Positions 1-6,864 of a stretch of 13,401 nucleotides of DNA are shown here, in pieces. The notes under the pieces were generated by a model. That model was given only the letters and a program-made list of their open reading frames with translations. It was not told the origin of the DNA and did not search any database. Location: contig JACDDG010000020.1 in the NCBI GenBank assembly GCA_013817115.1, forward strand, positions 1 to 13,401, given 5' to 3'. Numbering within the stretch: position 1 is the stretch's first letter; every line of letters starts with the position of its first letter. Origin of the DNA: Parachlamydiaceae bacterium. Lineage in GTDB: Bacteria > Chlamydiota > Chlamydiia > Chlamydiales > Parachlamydiaceae. A program made the position numbers and the translations under genes.

Positions 1-293
1 GGCCTACACTATGGGCTAGACATATACCGCTTCCTCTGGAGCTCCGGACAGTGCTTACTGTTGGGATGCCTAGATTTTTGGCGCATAGAATATTTGGACA
101 AAATTTGCTTCAAAATCCTGCACTTTTTAATTCTACACCCTACTCTGTGGGTATAATTTAATTACAGAACAGCCAGCGTTTGCATGTTTTGCACCAGAAA
201 ATTTAATTGCTTTTATGACTATTTTAGAAGATTATTGTCCTTGAGCTTGATAATCCAACGGGAAAAAAATTTAAAAAAAATGAGAAACATCCC
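1..293. other. Leader region of the SEC-C gene, possibly with a decayed gene tail
   Basis: No intact gene is visible. On the plus strand, frame 3 is open from the window edge to a stop at 159-161, and frame 2 is open from about 131 to a stop near 242, reading ITEQPAFACFAPENLIAF and so on. The join of the two, around 145-155, reads like the carboxy end of a protein broken by a frameshift. I do not recognise the family, and chance open frames of this length are common, so this is only a possibility. Confidence 0.2.
207..235 (+). promoter_or_regulatory. Possible sigma70-type promoter for the SEC-C gene
   Basis: TTGCTT at 207-212 and GATTAT at 230-235 are separated by 17 bases, about 58 bases before the ATG at 294. 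The -35 box matches the consensus at four of six positions, and so does the -10 box. In DNA this AT-rich such matches arise by chance, so the call is weak. Confidence 0.25.
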
Positions 294-890
294 ATGATTG
301 ACTTATATTCATTTTGCCAATGTGGAAGCGGCAAGAAACTCAAATTTTGCTGTAATCAAAAGCTAAAAAATATTGACTCTAAGGCTGTAATGCCAGATTT
401 AGCTAAATTTCCCATTTATGATTGTTTCATTATCGAAACCTGGGAATTTAGTGGGCTAAGTACTGTAAATGTCGTTCGGAAAGTTGCAACAGATTTCTAT
501 GTATGTGTCAGTTACCTAGTCGACTTTTGGTGTTTGGGGCTTAAAGACGCTTCATTAATGAGGAAACTTTCAAAAAAAGATCTCACTCGCATGCTTGGAT
601 TCTCAGAAGAAAAAATGGTGAGTATTCCTTATCAAGAAGCTCGCAACCTAATTCTAGGGGCTATTGACTTTGCTAAAACAGTTGATATTAATCCTGGAGT
701 TCAATGGGAGGGCATCCTATATTCATTTATAGAATCAGATCAAGCATATACGCAAAAAAATTGTTTTGGTAAAGACGGAGTTCCTTGTTATATGAGCGGT
801 CCCCGTGACCATGAAAAGTACAATGTGGAAGAAATTTGCCGTAAAGTTAAACGAAAAAACGGAGAGTGTATAATTGTCATTAAAGGTTGA
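294..890 (+). CDS. SEC-C motif (zinc-binding) hypothetical protein
   Basis: The 198-residue protein begins with a SEC-C type motif. Cys8, Cys10, Cys19 and Cys20 lie in the pattern CQCGSGKKLKFCC, which in SecA and many small proteins binds one zinc ion and mediates contacts with partner proteins. Residues 30-198 show no domain I recognise. They are mixed helical, with no signal peptide or membrane segment, so a cytoplasmic location is likely. The ATG at 294 is the first usable start: an ATG 13 bases upstream is closed after five codons. No strong ribosome binding site is visible. The gene stands alone, with a long palindrome just after its stop. SEC-C motifs usually sit at one end of unrelated proteins, so the motif gives no specific function. 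Zinc binding is the only supported property. Confidence 0.72.
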   Translation: MIDLYSFCQCGSGKKLKFCCNQKLKNIDSKAVMPDLAKFPIYDCFIIETWEFSGLSTVNVVRKVATDFYVCVSYLVDFWCLGLKDASLMRKLSKKDLTRMLGFSEEKMVSIPYQEARNLILGAIDFAKTVDINPGVQWEGILYSFIESDQAYTQKNCFGKDGVPCYMSGPRDHEKYNVEEICRKVKRKNGECIIVIKG

Positions 891-905
891 CATTTTGTTA
901 AGGGT

Positions 906-1027
906 GGTTTTTTTGTCAGGATATTCATGATTGGAAGGATGATGACGAACGATATTCTTTCCTATCCTTCCAATCATGAATTATCCTGCTCATCCTTCCC
1001 ATCGTGAGTATCCTGACAAAAAAATCC
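906..1027. repeat. Palindromic element A with competing stem-loops
   Basis: The ends are inverted repeats. Left is GG, seven T and GTCAGGATA (906-923); right is TATCCTGAC, seven A and TCC (1009-1027). The similarity continues inward to about 944 and 988 with a few mismatches. A second, inner pairing exists: 924-940 is perfectly complementary to 964-980 (17 bp) around a 23-base loop. The right half therefore holds two related copies of a roughly 27-base unit (964-987 and 990-1016), and the left arm can pair with either. It lies directly after the SEC-C gene and beside the RND remnant. It could act as a two-way terminator because of the T and A runs, or be a non-autonomous mobile element. No target-site duplication was identified. 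Confidence 0.6.
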
Positions 1028-1200
1028 ACATGACTGAAGTGCTACAGTTTCGCTATGTTCTAGGAATGATAGTTCCCTGCTCGCTGCGATTAAACGAAAA
1101 CCTCTATAGTTTAGTAAATGCTAAATACAACAACGGCGTTACATAAAGCGTCAATACCTGAGCAAACAAAAGCCCCCCAACATAACCAGACCAAGTCCCC
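1009..1200. repeat. Copy A of a duplicated segment (matches 2612-2871)
   Basis: This segment aligns with 2612-2871 over most of its length, by eye at clearly more than 80 percent identity. It contains the end of palindromic element A (shared TATCCTGACAAAAAAATCCAC) and then the 3' end of the RND pump gene. Copy A lacks the 58 bases that lie at about 2634-2691 in copy B, and 9-12 bases around 1104. The match stops abruptly after AAGTCCCC at 1200. The shared end of the palindromic element on both copies ties the duplication to that element. Confidence 0.8.
1053..1200 (-). pseudogene. Decayed 3' end of an RND efflux pump gene
   Basis: Read on the minus strand, this encodes a broken copy of the last roughly 50 residues of the RND pump at 2714-5788. 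Recognisable pieces are GGLLFAQ, LTLYVTPLLYLAFTKL and TIIPRT followed by TAG at 1053-1055. It is dead: one base is missing near 1182 (CATAACC where the intact gene has CAATAACC), and an in-frame TAG stands at 1104-1106. The rest of the pump gene is absent upstream. Several differences from the intact gene are synonymous third-position changes, which may mean the copy diverged while still functional, as a paralogue, before decaying; the sample is too small to be certain. Confidence 0.78.
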
Positions 1201-1400
1201 GCCGCGTAAACACACCCCCCCCTTTTTTAAGACTGCCAAAAATTTCGTGCTTCGCGCACTCTTTTTTTGGCAATCGAACAGAGATCTGAATATAATCAAT
1301 ACTGAACTGCTTTTCTCCATAAAACAGAACAGTCCACATCAAGCTAAATTCAGTTCCTGCAAATAATATGCACTCATTTTTTTGGCCAAACAGTCTCAGG
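1201..1400. other. Spacer with stem-loop and possible decayed F-box gene end
   Basis: No intact gene is seen. A run of eight C followed by six T is at 1215-1228. A nested stem-loop spans 1234-1272: TGCCAAAAA (1234-1242) pairs with TTTTTGGCA (1264-1272), and GTGC (1247-1250) with GCAC (1256-1259). On the minus strand it could end transcription arriving from the F-box-like gene. The stretch 1256-1310 resembles 1370-1417: GCACTC then a T run then GGC, and further on TAATCAAT, recur in the same order about 114 bases apart. This suggests a tandem, decayed copy of the 3' end of the F-box-like gene. Confidence 0.4.
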
Positions 1401-2138
1401 TTAATCAATCCTGAGGCCCTCAAAAACCCCAAAGGTCAAACGCCAAAGTACCTCTAACAAAGACCAATTATCCAATGCTTTTTTTTCTTTATTTTCTATG
1501 CAACTCCTGACCAATGGCCGGAACTTCCGCAGGGCCGCTACGCCAACGTCGTCGTCGTAGGCACTGATGACTAAAACGAGGCCAGACGGGCCGAAGCCCC
1601 CAACATCCACGGGACAGCCCTCATGCACGTCTAAAGAACGCGTGAAAACCACCGGTTCATCGCTAAATAAGCGCTCCCCTGATCTAACGTGCTGCGTTAG
1701 AATGCTAACTACAGCTTCTAATGCAGTCGGAATTTCGCAGTTGACGTTAGCATTTTGAGATAGCACAGCAACCATCTTTTGTTGCGTTTCATAGTTTTTG
1801 TCTTTGCTTCCGTTCAATACATCCTTTGACATAAGCGCCCAATAAGATTTATCATTCGGCGGCGTTTGATCAAGAACATTTTGAACTGCATATTCATAAC
1901 CTATAGTCGAATCAAAATATTTTCTATTAAGCTCTCCAAAACTTTTTAAAGATACACGTGGAATCAAGGTTAGGGTGTGGCTATTTCTTAAGCATCTGGT
2001 AGGATCAAGATGATCGGGCCTATTTAAGATCTCGATAATATCTCGAGGGAGCAAAGGCTCATTACCGATATCCAGATCATAAAATTTAAGCCACTCCTCT
2101 TTGCCGAAAGCAATTCCTTTAACTAATTTCCTTCTTGC
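1401..2138 (-). pseudogene. F-box-like family protein, C-terminal part (frame-shifted from its N-terminus)
   Basis: This frame holds the body of an F-box-like protein of the family I recall from Protochlamydia-type genomes. Visible family blocks, in order, are ARRKLVKGIAFGKEEWLKF, LPRDIIEIL, SHTLTLIPR, KSYWALMSKDVLNGS, IPTALEAVVSIL, HVRSGERLFSDEP, PVDVGGFGPSGL and GVAALRKFRPLV. Function is unknown; in such symbionts F-box proteins are suspected host-directed effectors that recruit ubiquitin ligase, which is inference. There is no ATG. The only in-frame start near the front is a TTG at 2054, in the middle of a conserved stretch, so it is not credible. The frame joins the F-box piece at 2123-2359 by one missing base near 2130-2142; restoring one base gives a continuous protein of about 319 residues. 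The part near 1500-1640 is richer in GC than the rest, hinting at exchange between family members. Confidence 0.7.
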
Positions 2139-2359
2139 TTCATTTTGACTAGAAATACATTATTCATCTCTTTGCTGACGCTTAATAAAATTTTAGAAGT
2201 GTCAAAATCCGCATACTTGGTAATTTCTCGAACAACTTCCATAGGAAAAAACTCTGAGAAAATAGATGTAACAGTTAGATCTAGCTCATTTGTTACTGAT
2301 TCTTCGAAAAAATAACTCCATAAATTTGAAAGTTGGTTTCCTAAAGCATTTATCTGCAT
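2123..2359 (-). CDS. F-box-like protein, N-terminal fragment
   Basis: The 78 residues contain an F-box-like helix bundle near 38-70: FFPMEVVREITKY, then DTSKILLSVSKEMNNVF. This has the usual F-box layout of a proline-led helix, a hydrophobic helix, and a valine-serine-lysine turn. In eukaryotes this domain binds Skp1 and brings targets to SCF ubiquitin ligases. The ATG at 2357-2359 is preceded by AAGG seven bases upstream, an acceptable ribosome binding site. The frame ends after KMKQEGN at a TAG (2123-2125). Shifting frame around 2130-2142 continues directly into ARRKLVKGIAFGKEEWL, so the fragment and the following piece are one gene broken by a single-base loss. If translated as is, the product would be a bare F-box domain. 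Confidence 0.65.
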   Translation of the reverse strand: MQINALGNQLSNLWSYFFEESVTNELDLTVTSIFSEFFPMEVVREITKYADFDTSKILLSVSKEMNNVFLVKMKQEGN

Positions 2360-2713
2360 ACTACGGCCTTGGTTAAATAAATATTAATTCTAGGGCAAAA
2401 AAAACAAACTCCTCGCCATTAATTATATTAATAATAACATATTATTACATCAACGTCAATAAATAAAAGCAAATAAAAAATAAAGGCAATTCTGTTAAAG
2501 CAATTTTATTTTGTTTTTATACATGAAATATTCTTATTTATTCCATTTATTTTAAATAAACTTCCCAAGTTAACTATCCTTCCTAATCCTTTCCTATCCT
2601 TTCCTATTCTCCTATCCTGACAAAAAAATCCACCCATTACGCAGTGTCAACTTATATTTAAAAAAAGATTGAATTAAAAACATGATTTGCCTGACTGAAG
2701 TGCTACAGTTTTA
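2360..2713. other. AT-rich spacer between the F-box-like gene and the RND gene
   Basis: No coding region is visible. The left part is very AT-rich and must hold the promoter of the F-box-like gene, but no convincing box pair could be picked. The right part holds the polypyrimidine repeat described separately and the 58 bases missing from the duplicated copy A. A small imperfect hairpin (ACTGAAGTGCTACAGT, 2694-2709) follows the RND stop codon and is kept in copy A, but it lacks a directly following T run on the minus strand. Confidence 0.5.
2574..2632. repeat. Polypyrimidine tandem repeat joined to the end of element A
   Basis: About four 10-base units follow one another: TTCCTAATCCT (2580-2590), TTCCTATCCT (2591-2600), TTCCTATTCT (2601-2610) and CCTATCCT (2611-2618). 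They lead straight into TATCCTGAC with seven A, the same end as palindromic element A at 1009-1024. The unit TTCCTATCCT also occurs inside element A near 959-968. It looks like a second, rearranged copy of one arm of that element. Confidence 0.6.
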
Positions 2714-2871
2714 CTATGTTCTAGGAATGATAGTTTCCTGCTCTCTGCGATTAAACGAAAACGAAAACCTCTTGCCTAATTTAGTAAATGCTAAATATAA
2801 CAACGGTGTCACATAAAGCGTCAATATCTGAGCAAACAAAAGCCCCCCAACAATAACCATACCAAGTCCCC
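2692..2871. repeat. Copy B of the duplicated segment (intact RND 3' end)
   Basis: This is the counterpart of 1031-1200. It starts at TGACTGAAGTGCTACAG, about 20 bases beyond the RND stop, and runs to AAGTCCCC inside the pump gene. It is the intact version: no frameshift and no premature stop. Together with copy A it brackets the F-box-like gene as direct repeats about 1.6 kb apart. Confidence 0.8.
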
Positions 2872-5788
2872 TCCTCATTTCTGCTCCTTCGCCAAAACCA
2901 ATTGCAATCGGTACTGCGCCCATAATTGCAGCCACTGTTGTCATCATGATAGGACGGAAACGCACCTTACACCCTTCGATGATTGCCTCTTCCGGTTCAA
3001 GACCGCTTTTTTGTGCCTCTAATGCATAGTCAACCATCATGATACCGTTTTTCTTGACAATGCCGATAAGTAACAAAAATCCGACAGTACTGAAGATTGA
3101 AAGAGGTTCATTGAAAAGGGATAATGTCAACACACCTCCAAGCGCTGCAAAAGGCAAAGAGGAAAGTATGGTCAAAGGATGTATAAAACTTTCATACAAT
3201 ATGCCTAGAACTATATACATGACTATCGCAGCAGCCAACAGCAAAAACAGTGTATTGTTAATCGTAGAGGCTACTGCTTTGGCTGAACTACCCAGAGCTG
3301 CGGTTACTCCGCTTGGCATCGATTCAGCAGCCACTTTTTCAGCTAGCTCAAGTCCTTGCTGAGCTGAAACACCTTCCTGCAAGCCAAAACGCAATACAAC
3401 TGAAGGCAACTGGTCTCGTTGTGTCAATCGCGGAGCCCCAAGCTGTTCCTGCCAAGTAGCTAAAGCCTTCAAAGGCACCAATGAACCTTCCCTAGAAGTT
3501 AGATACAGCTTGTCCAAGGCTTTTGGAGATGAACGGTATTCCGACTGCAATTCTAAATAGATTTTCTGCTGCTGAACTCCTTTTTGAATGGAAGCTACAG
3601 GACTTTTTGAGTATGCGTATTGGAGGAGTCGCTGTATATCTTCTTTGCCAATGCCTAGTAAATGCGCATATTCGGTATTAATATTGATGGATAACTCAGG
3701 GGAATCATTCTTTAACGGAGATTGAACTCCGACAAATTCAGGGTGTTTCTTAAGCGCTTCAACTAACTGTTCCACTCCTGCGTTGACCTCTTCGAAATCG
3801 TGACCCTTAACAATGAATTTATACTGTCCACCACTAAAATCAAGTTCGATATTGATTAGCTGAAATCCCTGTATAAAAGTCTGTATTCCGGCGACACTAT
3901 CAAAGGCTTTTTGTAGATCAGTCATGACAATTGCTTGTGGACGCCTTTCAGCCAAAGGATTTAAACGAATTAAAAATAATATATTGTCGTCCATATTGAT
4001 ATCTAAAATATCATAGATGTCCGGAATATCTTTAACCAGCCCCTCAAGTTTTAGCTGAAAGCCTTTAATTTCTTCAGCAGTAATACCTGATGGCAAAACG
4101 ATATATGAAATCACAAATCCTCGGTCTTCTGCGGGAATAAGCTGGACAGGTAAGCGCATGAATAGAGGAACAGTAGCAGTGATACAGAGGACAGCCATAA
4201 ACAATATTTTTTTAGAGTGACACACACAAAACCTAAGACTTTTCCCGTAAAGGTCAACGAACCAAGCGTTAACTGCTGTAACTTTTGCTTGAACTATAGT
4301 TTGCTTAGGGCTGTGATTGGGCAGAAAACGACTACAAAGCATGGGTGTAAGTGTCAAAGAAATAAAACCTGAGATCAAAATGGAGATCGCTAGTGTTACG
4401 CTAAATTCCCTAAAGAGCCGTCCATTCATTCCTTCCATGAATAACAATGGAATAAAGACAGCAACTAGAGATAAAGTCATAGACAAAACGGTAAAGCTTA
4501 TTTGCTTTGAGCCATCCATACTAGCTTCATAGCGGCCCTTTCCAAGCTCTTGATGACGCACAATATTTTCAAGCACAACAATGGCATCATCGACCACAAA
4601 GCCTACTGAAAGGGTCAATGCTAACAGAGAAAGCAAATCAAGGCTAAAATCGAAAAGGTACATAGCTGCAAAAGTTCCTAAAAGGGACAGCGGCAGCGCA
4701 GCACTAGGGATAAGAGCTTCAGATAATCTTCCAAGACTTAAATAGATAACGATAATGACTAACAAAAAGGCAAAAAGAAGTGACCATTCGACGTCAAGAA
4801 TGGATTCTTGGATCCAAATTGCTTTGTTAAACCATATTTTAAGATGCATCGCCGGCGGCAATTGCTTCTGCAAAGTTTCCACAACATTTTCTACAGTCTT
4901 TGCTATCGCAACAGTATTGCCGTCATTAATCTTTTGAATACCTATAATGATCGTTCGAGTGCGTTTTTCAGAAGTTACGAGAAAATATTCTTGTTCATTA
5001 GCAGATTTTTCAGTCACCTCTCCGATATCCCGCAAGCGTACATCCGTCTGACCAATGTGCAAAGACTCGAGATCCTTTGCATGTTGAATAGTAGCAGGAA
5101 TTTCAATCGAGAATTTTTTATTGCTTGTTTGAATCGAACCTAAGGGTCTTTGAGCAGTATGTTTTCTGACTGTGTCTATAACTTGATTAAATGCGATCTT
5201 TCTAGCAGCCATTAATTCCGGATTCAAATGTAGCCAAATTGAACCTGTGGCGCCGAATATTTGAGCTTCAGCGATCCCCTCGATGCGACTTAATTTTGGA
5301 ATGATGTGTGCATCAGCATAGTTCCGCAATTCAGCTTCATTCCCATTATCCGAAGTCAAAAGAAGATACATAATCGACTCTTGATTACCCTCTTGACGGC
5401 TATATGCTGGTAGTGGATCTACTTCAGAAGGAAGTCCTCCTTCTGCACGATTAAGAGCACTTTGCACATCTCGAACTGCCGCTTCCATATCCTTAGATAA
5501 ATCAAAGTCTAGAGTGATGTTGCTCTGACCTGAAGAGCTTGTCGATGTCATCCCTTGCACACCTTTAACATGCGCGAGTTCTTTTTCAAGAGGAATTGTC
5601 ACCTGATTCAACACGCTCTCCGGATTTGCTCCAACATAGCCTGCAGTAATTTGAATTCGCGGGCGTTCAATCTCAGGCACAGAGCTTACTGGCAAATGAT
5701 TGAAAGAGATCCAGCCAGCAATGATAATGGCAATCATGACAAATGTGGTCATGACTGGACGTAGAATAAATGGGGCAGAGAGATTCAT
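2714..5788 (-). CDS. RND (HAE-1) multidrug efflux pump, MdtC/AcrB-like
   Basis: This is the inner-membrane proton-driven pump of a tripartite efflux system, full length at 1024 residues. The first membrane segment is near 9-29. The first large periplasmic loop is about 35-335, and the second runs from about 545 to 840. Membrane segments 2-6 lie at about 335-485 and the last five at about 845-1002. The proton-relay aspartates are Asp400 and Asp401 in LSVGFVVDDAIVVLENI, matching AcrB Asp407/Asp408. Lys913 in GIVKKNGIMMVDYA matches AcrB Lys940. The segment FTVLSMTLSLVAVFIP is typical of the MdtB/MdtC branch, so drugs, bile-like compounds or metabolites are possible substrates; the true substrate cannot be read. 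The start overlaps the adaptor stop by four bases (ATGA), showing translational coupling. A decayed copy of its 3' end lies at 1053-1200. Confidence 0.95.
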   Translation of the reverse strand: MNLSAPFILRPVMTTFVMIAIIIAGWISFNHLPVSSVPEIERPRIQITAGYVGANPESVLNQVTIPLEKELAHVKGVQGMTSTSSSGQSNITLDFDLSKDMEAAVRDVQSALNRAEGGLPSEVDPLPAYSRQEGNQESIMYLLLTSDNGNEAELRNYADAHIIPKLSRIEGIAEAQIFGATGSIWLHLNPELMAARKIAFNQVIDTVRKHTAQRPLGSIQTSNKKFSIEIPATIQHAKDLESLHIGQTDVRLRDIGEVTEKSANEQEYFLVTSEKRTRTIIIGIQKINDGNTVAIAKTVENVVETLQKQLPPAMHLKIWFNKAIWIQESILDVEWSLLFAFLLVIIVIYLSLGRLSEALIPSAALPLSLLGTFAAMYLFDFSLDLLSLLALTLSVGFVVDDAIVVLENIVRHQELGKGRYEASMDGSKQISFTVLSMTLSLVAVFIPLLFMEGMNGRLFREFSVTLAISILISGFISLTLTPMLCSRFLPNHSPKQTIVQAKVTAVNAWFVDLYGKSLRFCVCHSKKILFMAVLCITATVPLFMRLPVQLIPAEDRGFVISYIVLPSGITAEEIKGFQLKLEGLVKDIPDIYDILDINMDDNILFLIRLNPLAERRPQAIVMTDLQKAFDSVAGIQTFIQGFQLINIELDFSGGQYKFIVKGHDFEEVNAGVEQLVEALKKHPEFVGVQSPLKNDSPELSININTEYAHLLGIGKEDIQRLLQYAYSKSPVASIQKGVQQQKIYLELQSEYRSSPKALDKLYLTSREGSLVPLKALATWQEQLGAPRLTQRDQLPSVVLRFGLQEGVSAQQGLELAEKVAAESMPSGVTAALGSSAKAVASTINNTLFLLLAAAIVMYIVLGILYESFIHPLTILSSLPFAALGGVLTLSLFNEPLSIFSTVGFLLLIGIVKKNGIMMVDYALEAQKSGLEPEEAIIEGCKVRFRPIMMTTVAAIMGAVPIAIGFGEGAEMRRGLGMVIVGGLLFAQILTLYVTPLLYLAFTKLGKRFSFSFNRREQETIIPRT

Positions 5789-6864
5789 TGTTGTACTTCC
5801 ACTTTGCAGCCTGGTGAAAGGCGTCCGTGACCGGAAGTTACGACGAGCTCATCAGGAGATAATCCTTCACGAACGACTACATCCTCCCCTTCTTCCTCAC
5901 CTAAAATTAACTGGCGCATCTCCAAATTATTTTCTCCAGAAACGACATATACGTAAGGTCCCTGTTGACTATACTTTACAGCTTTTTGTGAAATAAGCGA
6001 GACTTGGGGTAGGGTCGAAATAGGAACACGCACGCCAACTCTTTGACCGGAAGAAAAAATATTCTCTTTATTTTGAAGTTCTCCGCGCACACAAACCAAT
6101 CCAGTATTGAGATCAAAAGCACTATCAATAAATGTAATTAGGCCGGAAGTTTTACATTCTTTACTGCAAAGTAATTGAACTTCAAGAGGAAGAATTTTAT
6201 CTTTCGGTAATTTTGCAAATTCTCTTTCGGTCAAAGTAAAATTAACAATAAGAGGATCATTCCTCGATAATGTTGCTAGAGGGGTGGATTGCTCTCTGGA
6301 AACTAAAGTACCCGGATGAATATTCAGACGACCTAAACGCCCACCCGTCGGAGCAAATAAAGTACATCGCTCAAAATCTAGATTGACGGCATCAAGCCTT
6401 GCTCGATCAATGGACAGGGCAGCATGGGCTTTTGCAACTTGCATTTCTATCTCATCCCACTCAGTTTGAGCCATCAGATCTTTTTGTGCGAGACTTTGAA
6501 ATCGCTTATGTGTTTTAATAGCAGCATCGTAAGCGGCTTGGTCTATTTCAATCTGTGCTTTCGCTTCGTTAACTTTGATTTTAAAAACTTTATCATCAAT
6601 GCGAATTAAAGGCGTTCCGGCCTTCACTTCATTTCCTTCTCGGACTAAGACCTCTTCAACTACCCCGCTAATCTGAGGACGGATTTCTACAAAAAAAGAA
6701 GGTTCTAAAGCCCCTACAGAATCAATATATTGCGATACATCCCTTACAGATGGGTGAACAGCTATTACAGGAATAGTCGGAATGTCGATTTTTATTGGAG
6801 CTGATGATTCACAGGCTGAAAACGTAATACAAAGAGCTAAAAAGGCTGCTACTGATTTATGCAT
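5785..6864 (-). CDS. RND periplasmic adaptor (membrane fusion protein), lipoprotein
   Basis: The 359-residue adaptor bridges the pump and the outer-membrane channel. A lipoprotein signal is present at 1-18, with hydrophobic core AAFLALCITFSA and Cys18 as the acylation site (FSAC). The first biotinyl-lipoyl half is near 60-95 (EIRPQISGVVEEVLVREG, then GTPLIRIDD). A helical hairpin follows at about 95-165, and the second lipoyl half near 168-200 (TLFAPTGGRLGRL). The beta-barrel covers about 205-285 and the membrane-proximal domain about 290-359. The start is decided by GGAGGG six bases before the ATG. Its first bases overlap the end of the TolC-like gene by 16, and its stop overlaps the pump start, so all three genes form one operon. 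Length and domain order are normal for the family. Confidence 0.93.
   Translation of the reverse strand: MHKSVAAFLALCITFSACESSAPIKIDIPTIPVIAVHPSVRDVSQYIDSVGALEPSFFVEIRPQISGVVEEVLVREGNEVKAGTPLIRIDDKVFKIKVNEAKAQIEIDQAAYDAAIKTHKRFQSLAQKDLMAQTEWDEIEMQVAKAHAALSIDRARLDAVNLDFERCTLFAPTGGRLGRLNIHPGTLVSREQSTPLATLSRNDPLIVNFTLTEREFAKLPKDKILPLEVQLLCSKECKTSGLITFIDSAFDLNTGLVCVRGELQNKENIFSSGQRVGVRVPISTLPQVSLISQKAVKYSQQGPYVYVVSGENNLEMRQLILGEEEGEDVVVREGLSPDELVVTSGHGRLSPGCKVEVQQ

Noticed and set aside
735..977. 80-residue minus-strand open frame
   Set aside because: It is antisense to the SEC-C gene end and made partly of palindromic element A; no start signal.
1111..1432. Three short overlapping open frames on both strands
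   Set aside because: They run across the RND gene remnant and stem-loop sequences, have no family features, and are explained by decayed DNA.
2054..2054. TTG at 2054 as a true start of the F-box-like body
   Set aside because: It falls inside a continuous conserved stretch that extends upstream in the same frame (GKEEWLKFYDLDIGNEP); it is an artefact of the frameshift.
2574..2632. Short regular repeats considered as a CRISPR array
   Set aside because: Units are about 10 bases, directly abutting, with no spacers and no cas genes; it is a simple polypyrimidine repeat.
3039..5996. Several plus-strand open frames of 60-111 codons
   Set aside because: They are antisense shadows of the intact RND pump and adaptor genes, without ribosome binding sites or family features.
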